A stretch of DNA of 11,399 nt, taken from the NCBI GenBank assembly GCA_030666765.1, contig DAOUXE010000009.1, positions 1 to 11,399 of the forward strand. The letters run 5' to 3'. Under the pieces are notes generated by a model. That model made no database searches. It was not told where the DNA came from and worked only from the letters and a program-made list of their open reading frames with translations. This stretch comes from Methanosarcinales archaeon. Its GTDB lineage: Archaea > Halobacteriota > Methanosarcinia > Methanosarcinales > Methanogasteraceae. The position numbers and the translations under genes are program-made. Positions 7,393 through 11,399 of the stretch are shown here, piece by piece (the first letter of the stretch is position 1; the number at the start of each line of letters is the position of its first letter).

Positions 7393-7782
7393 ATGGAATA
7401 CAAAATATTACTTGTGGATGATGAAGCAGACATTCATGAATTGATGTCCCTGTTTCTGGAGATGGATGAGGAGCACACGTTCATTATGGATTCTGCTGAA
7501 GATGGTAAAGCCGGAGTTGAAATGTACGACAAACTCTCAAATGAAGGGAGAAAACCTGATATCGTACTGATGGACCTTAGAATGCCTGTGATGGACGGCG
7601 TTGAAGCCACCGGACAGATACTCAAGAGCGACCCGGGAGCGAACATCTACCTGTTCACCGCATATACCAAGACCGAGGTGGAGGTCGATGCACTCGAAGC
7701 CGGAGCGAAAGGGACGCTTAACAAGAGCACAGACTGGAACCAGACCGTAGGGGCAATCGGGACTATCTTGGACCCGTCGTGA
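7393..7782 (+). CDS. Single-domain response regulator (receiver only)
   Basis: The 129 residues form one CheY-like receiver with no output domain. The acidic pocket is Asp9-Asp10 (LLVDDEAD), the phosphoacceptor is Asp61 (IVLMDLRMPVMDG), the switch threonine is Thr89 (LFTAYT), and the conserved lysine is Lys111 (GAKGTLNKST). Here the usual Lys-Pro is Lys-Ser. All residues needed for phosphorylation are present. The gene begins one base after the stop of the PAS-GAF-DHp gene and is surely in its operon. Without DNA-binding or enzymatic output it must act by binding a target, as CheY does, or as a phosphate sink or relay. It could be phosphorylated by an unlinked kinase and dephosphorylated by the adjacent DHp protein, or the reverse. 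A convergent gene (carB) ends 110 bases away. Confidence 0.95.
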   Translation: MEYKILLVDDEADIHELMSLFLEMDEEHTFIMDSAEDGKAGVEMYDKLSNEGRKPDIVLMDLRMPVMDGVEATGQILKSDPGANIYLFTAYTKTEVEVDALEAGAKGTLNKSTDWNQTVGAIGTILDPS

Positions 7783-7891
7783 TCATCTAGTCTGGCACGG
7801 ACAACCCATAGACGTTGCACCACCGGCCAAATCGGCGCCCGCCACTTTCAAGGTTGAGATCCATCTCTTCGAAACTATTCTTTATATATGC
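7783..7891. other. Convergent spacer with a consensus TATA-like box
   Basis: These 109 bases separate the receiver gene from the 3' end of carB. The only notable element is TTTATATA at 7881-7888, which matches the archaeal TATA consensus on the plus strand and would point into the 3' end of carB as antisense. On the minus strand the same bases read TATATAAA. A weak GCC/GGC stem lies near 7826-7836. No strong terminator is visible for either gene. Confidence 0.4.
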
Positions 7892-10800
7892 TCACTCCGG
7901 ATCCCTGTGATACGCCTGCAGCGACGCAACCGTGATTTCGCTCCTGATAGCAGCCTCTATCCCCTCAACCGATGCCACAACTGCCTCTGCTGACGTGATG
8001 TATGGAATCCTGTGCTTTATCGCAGCCTTCCGGATGTAGCTATCATCCTCCTTTCCCCTCCGCCCGACCGGGACATTAAACACGAGCTGGATCTTTTGGT
8101 TCCCAATAGCGTCCACGATGTTCGGTCGTCCTTCATGAAGCTTCAGCACGAGTTCAGACGAAACGCCCGCACCATCAAGAAACTCCTTTGTCCCGCGGGT
8201 AGCATATATCACAAACCCAATATCAGCAAGTTTTCGCACCGCATCTGCCACCTTATCCCTCGCCCATTCAGGAACGGTAACGAGAACTCCCCCTTTGCTC
8301 GGATCCGTCGGAAGCGGCGTCCCTGTTGCGTCCTGTGCCTTAAAAAATGCCATCCCGAAGTTATTTGCGATTCCAAGCACCTCACCTGTCGCCCGCATCT
8401 CAGGTCCGAGCACAGGATCCACCTCCGGGAACATGTTAAACGGGAACACTGCTTCCTTCACTGCCACATGCGGAAGATCGTACTCTTTAAGTTCCGGGAA
8501 GTCAGATATCTTCTTGCCAAGCGCAATGATCTGTGTTGCGATGTTTGCAATCGGAATTCCTGTTACCTTGCTCACAAGTGGAACCGTGCGTGATGCACGC
8601 GGGTTTGCTTCGAGGATGTAGACCACATCATCAGCTATCGCGTACTGTATGTTCATGAGGCCGACGACACCGAGTGCTCGCCCCATCTTCGCGGTATAAT
8701 CCTTAATTATCCGAATATTCGCATCTGTTATCGTTCTTGATGGTATCACACATGCACTGTCGCCTGAGTGAACTCCTGCAAGCTCAATATGTTCCATAAT
8801 TGCTGCGGTGAATGTATCTTCGCCGTCTGATATTGCATCGACCTCTACCTCGGTTGCATTCTCGAGGAACTTGTCGATTAAGATCGGATGATCAGGCGTC
8901 ACCTCGACAGCCATTCTTGCGTAGTCGATGAGCATCTCTTTGTCATAGACGACCTCCATGCCCCGCCCGCCAAGAACATACGAAGGACGCACCATCAGCG
9001 GGTAGCCGATCTTCTCACCTTTCAGAATCGCCTCCTCAAACGACCGTGCGATATCGTTCTCTGGCTGCGGTATCCCGAGTTTCATCATCAAATCTTTGAA
9101 CCGCTCCCGGTCCTCCGCAATATCGATACTCTCGGGAGACGTGCCAAGGATCGTGACACCTGCATCTTGCAACTCCTTTGCGATGTTTAACGGAGTCTGT
9201 CCACCGAACTGGACGATCGCACCATCCGGATTTTCCCTTTCATAGATGCTCAGCACATCCTCGACTGTGAGTGGCTCGAAGTAGAGCTTGTCAGAGGTGT
9301 CATAGTCGGTTGACACGGTTTCCGGATTGCAATTTACCATTACAGTCTTTATCCCCGCGTCACGTAGTGCAAAGGTCGTGTGAACACACGTATAATCAAA
9401 CTCGATCCCCTGACCTATCCTGTTCGGTCCGCCGCCAAGGACCAGTATCTTCTTCCCTTCAACCTGCTCGTTTTGGTCATCCCCATTATATGTTGAGTAG
9501 TAGTACGCGCCGTCCGCACCGCTCACCGGAACCGGCTGGTGACTCTGCGCCATGCCGAGTGAGAGCCGCCGCCCCCTGATCATGGTCTCGGATACTCCAA
9601 AGATCTCACTTACGTACCGGTCAGAGAAGCCGTTTTTCTTTGCCGCAATAAGCATTTCATCAGATAATTCCTTGGAGCCTTCCATCTCTTTTTCAAAGTT
9701 GGCAAGTTCTTTCATCTGCTGAATAAACCATTTGCCGATCTTTGTTCGCTCATACCCCTCATCAACAGATAGTCCCTTCTTAAGCGCCTCGTATAGCTGG
9801 AAGATCCGCTCGCTGCTCGGCGTCCCGATAGCACCATTCAGCTCTTCAAAGGACATGCTCTCAAACTCCTTGACCCTACCAGGCCCATATCTCTTGATCT
9901 CAAGAGACCGGATCGCCTTCTGGAATGTTTCCTTGAAGTTCTTTCCAATCGACATCACCTCTCCAACAGCCCGCATCTGCGTCCCGAGAACGTCATCCAC
10001 GCCTTTGAACTTTTCAAACGCCCATCTCGGGAACTTTGCAACGACGTAATCCCCGCCTGGCGTGTACTTCTCGAGTGTGCCGTCCCTCCAGTATTCGATC
10101 TCGTCCATGGTGATCCCTGACGCAAGCTTGGTCGAGATCAGTGCAATCGGAAACCCTGTCGCCTTCGAGGCGAGTGCTGATGACCTGGACGTTCGCGGGT
10201 TGATCTCGATCACCGCGAGCCGGTCCGTCTCAAGATCGTGCGCGAACTGGACGTTTGTTCCGCCGATCACGCCGATGCCCTCAACGATCCGGTATGAGTA
10301 GTCCTGCATCCGCTTCCGGAGCTTTTGGGGTACGGTTAACATTGGCGCAACGCAGAAGCTGTCGCCGGTGTGAACTCCCATCGGGTCGCAGTTCTCGATG
10401 AAACAGACTGTTATCATCTGGTTCTTCACATCCCGCACAACCTCGAGTTCGAGTTCCTCCCATCCGAGAACCGACTCCTCAATTAAGACCTGTCCTACGA
10501 GTGAGGCGGCAATCCCCCTTGCTGCAATCGTTCTGAGTTCGTCTAAGTTATATACAAGCCCGCCGCCGGTGCCGCCCATCGTGTACGCAGGTCTCACAAC
10601 GACCGGGTATCCGAGATTCTCTGCGATCTTCTCAGCTTCTTCGGCCGTGTACGCAGGTTCGCTCTCTGGCATCTCGATTCCCAGCTTATCCATCGTCGCC
10701 TTAAACGCGATACGATCCTCGCCCCGCTCGATCGCGTCGGGCTGGACTCCGATCACGGTAACGCCGTGTTTCTCAAGAACACCTGCTTTGTAGAGGGCTG

Positions 10801-11098
10801 CTGAGAGATTCAGCCCGGTCTGCCCGCCGAGGTTTGGCAGCAGCCCATCAGGCAACTCCATTTCGATGATTCTCTCAAGATTTGCGAACGTTAATGGCTC
10901 GATGTAGGTGATGTCTGCCATCTCTGGATCTGTCATGATGGTTGCAGGGTTTGAGTTGACGAGCACGATCTCATAACCCCCCTCTCGCAGAGCCTTGCAC
11001 GCCTGTGTGCCGGAATAATCGAACTCGCATGCCTGCCCGATGACTATCGGTCCCGATCCGATGATCAGGATCTTATGTAGGTCTTCTCTCTTTGGCAT
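7892..11098 (-). CDS. carB: Carbamoyl-phosphate synthase, large subunit
   Basis: This complete 1068-residue synthase subunit uses two ATP, bicarbonate and ammonia (from glutamine via CarA) to make carbamoyl phosphate for pyrimidines and arginine. The first half has GSGPIVIGQACEFDYSG (14-30), the ATP-grasp glycine loop TMGGTGGG (173-180) and EINPRTSRSS (298-307). The second half repeats it with GGGPNRIGQGIEFDYT (555-570), VLGGRGM (708-714) and EANPRASRT (830-838). The C-terminal MGS-like regulatory domain (about 940-1068) ends YHRDPE. Length is that of typical CarB. The reading frame is open 57 codons further upstream, but MPKREDLHKI is the family start, and GGAG is 6 bases before that ATG, so I place the start at 11098. 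carA is not next to it within the window. No broken or missing motif is seen. Confidence 0.98.
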   Translation of the reverse strand: MPKREDLHKILIIGSGPIVIGQACEFDYSGTQACKALREGGYEIVLVNSNPATIMTDPEMADITYIEPLTFANLERIIEMELPDGLLPNLGGQTGLNLSAALYKAGVLEKHGVTVIGVQPDAIERGEDRIAFKATMDKLGIEMPESEPAYTAEEAEKIAENLGYPVVVRPAYTMGGTGGGLVYNLDELRTIAARGIAASLVGQVLIEESVLGWEELELEVVRDVKNQMITVCFIENCDPMGVHTGDSFCVAPMLTVPQKLRKRMQDYSYRIVEGIGVIGGTNVQFAHDLETDRLAVIEINPRTSRSSALASKATGFPIALISTKLASGITMDEIEYWRDGTLEKYTPGGDYVVAKFPRWAFEKFKGVDDVLGTQMRAVGEVMSIGKNFKETFQKAIRSLEIKRYGPGRVKEFESMSFEELNGAIGTPSSERIFQLYEALKKGLSVDEGYERTKIGKWFIQQMKELANFEKEMEGSKELSDEMLIAAKKNGFSDRYVSEIFGVSETMIRGRRLSLGMAQSHQPVPVSGADGAYYYSTYNGDDQNEQVEGKKILVLGGGPNRIGQGIEFDYTCVHTTFALRDAGIKTVMVNCNPETVSTDYDTSDKLYFEPLTVEDVLSIYERENPDGAIVQFGGQTPLNIAKELQDAGVTILGTSPESIDIAEDRERFKDLMMKLGIPQPENDIARSFEEAILKGEKIGYPLMVRPSYVLGGRGMEVVYDKEMLIDYARMAVEVTPDHPILIDKFLENATEVEVDAISDGEDTFTAAIMEHIELAGVHSGDSACVIPSRTITDANIRIIKDYTAKMGRALGVVGLMNIQYAIADDVVYILEANPRASRTVPLVSKVTGIPIANIATQIIALGKKISDFPELKEYDLPHVAVKEAVFPFNMFPEVDPVLGPEMRATGEVLGIANNFGMAFFKAQDATGTPLPTDPSKGGVLVTVPEWARDKVADAVRKLADIGFVIYATRGTKEFLDGAGVSSELVLKLHEGRPNIVDAIGNQKIQLVFNVPVGRRGKEDDSYIRKAAIKHRIPYITSAEAVVASVEGIEAAIRSEITVASLQAYHRDPE

Positions 11099-11244
11099 GA
11101 TTCTCTCCGAGTTTGGAATTTGGGGCAAGGGTGTAAAAAGGTTGTTCATCCGGGTCCGGGACGACTCCGGCAAAAGTGTCGCTGCACACATATCAGCCGT
11201 TTGCAGGTCATGCCATACGTCACAACCGTACATGCTCGGGTAAG

Positions 11245-11271
11245 TTGTGGTTTTTGGGATTTTAACCACAA
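11245..11271 (-). promoter_or_regulatory. Inverted repeat enclosing a TATA-like box upstream of carB
   Basis: On the plus strand TTGTGGTT (11245-11252) and AACCACAA (11264-11271) form a perfect 8-bp inverted repeat with 11 bases between. On the minus strand the left arm runs into GGTTAAAATC, a TATA-like box pointing toward carB. A protein bound to the repeat would block TBP, as archaeal repressors do. A third arm, CACAAC (11221-11226), can pair with GTTGTG (11244-11249) in the transcript. If used, this promoter gives a leader of about 135 bases for carB. Confidence 0.35.
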
Positions 11272-11317
11272 GATTACATGAAATTTACTGATTCTGATGG
11301 ATTCTATGGTTTCCAAT

Positions 11318-11393
11318 CTTTGCGCCCTTGCGTCATCGCATCTTTGCGTTCCTCTGATCTAACGCAAGGTCGCAAAGGTGCAGAGACGCAAAG
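11318..11393. repeat. 76-bp palindromic CTTTGCG-type intergenic repeat
   Basis: Two 33-base arms (11318-11350 and 11361-11393) flank a 10-base loop. By direct comparison 23 of 33 positions are complementary. The best part is the loop-proximal TTGCGTT/AACGCAA (7 bp) and the outer CTTTGCG/CGCAAAG (7 bp). Within each arm the short unit YTTGCG recurs (CTTTGCG, CCTTGCG, CTTTGCG on the left). Dispersed CTTTGCG-rich intergenic repeats are common in prokaryotic genomes, so this is probably one copy of a family, not a gene-specific terminator. Confidence 0.65.
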
Positions 11394-11399
11394 TTGAGA

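Larger units (their letters stand above)
11099..11399. other. carB upstream intergenic region
   Basis: These 301 bases hold no supported gene, although the carB frame stays open to 11269 and gives no family-like sequence there. Contents from carB outward are a GGAGAG ribosome binding site (about 11103-11108), a TTTTTACA box (11132-11139, minus) that would leave an implausibly short leader, an 8-bp inverted repeat around a TATA-like box (11245-11271) and a palindromic repeat element (11318-11393). The last two are described separately. Confidence 0.6.

Noticed and set aside
7392..7782. Frameshifted HATPase_c domain after the DHp protein
   Set aside because: The bases right after the stop encode a complete receiver with its own ribosome binding site, and no N/G1/G2 box appears in other frames. 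The ATPase domain is absent, not shifted.
11099..11269. Longer carB protein with 57 extra N-terminal residues
   Set aside because: The extra residues do not resemble CarB, contain a likely promoter dyad, and the MPKRED start has its own ribosome binding site and matches family length.

Overview
The window looks like a mid-GC archaeal chromosome segment. The evidence is the C-terminal end of a CDC48/VCP-type AAA ATPase, archaeal-style ribosome binding sites (AGGTG cores at most + strand starts), N-glycosylation sequons packed into exported c-type cytochromes, T-run terminators and TATA-like boxes. Archaeal CDC48 together with bacterial-type UvrB, large CarB, membrane-anchored multiheme cytochromes and many-domain PAS/GAF sensors fits the Euryarchaeota that make c-type cytochromes (Methanosarcinia/ANME-like, Syntrophoarchaeia-like or Archaeoglobi-like). 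The sequence alone does not let me choose among them.

Layout. 1-335 (+): 3' end of a CDC48-family ATPase. 336-538: convergent spacer. 539-2470 (-): uvrB, complete. 2471-2790: divergent promoter region with several dyads and a helically phased CCGCG repeat. 2791-3237 and 3234-4043 (+): two translationally coupled exported multiheme cytochromes c (ATGA overlap). 4044-4211: leader with a T-run and a set of mutually exclusive inverted repeats that reach the ribosome binding site. 4212-5441, 5451-7391 and 7393-7782 (+): a tight three-gene signalling operon made of a FIST-domain sensor, a PAS-GAF-GAF protein ending in a histidine phosphotransfer (DHp) helix pair without an ATPase domain, and a single-domain response regulator. 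7783-7891: convergent spacer. 7892-11098 (-): carB, complete. 11099-11399: carB upstream region with an 8-bp inverted repeat around a TATA-like box, then a 76-bp palindromic CTTTGCG-type intergenic repeat.

How the genes work together. uvrB (nucleotide excision repair) and carB (carbamoyl phosphate for pyrimidines and arginine) are housekeeping genes. The accessory core is 2791-7782. It places an exported heme-protein pair next to a FIST sensor, a kinase-like protein that cannot be a kinase by itself, and a receiver protein with no output domain. FIST proteins such as bacterial NosP are heme/NO sensors encoded beside a histidine kinase, so a redox- or NO-responsive circuit is a reasonable but unproven reading. 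The missing ATPase domain and the altered H-box (His-Arg instead of His-Glu/Asp) suggest either phosphotransfer or phosphatase work with a kinase encoded elsewhere. This is the part of the window most likely to hold something undescribed.
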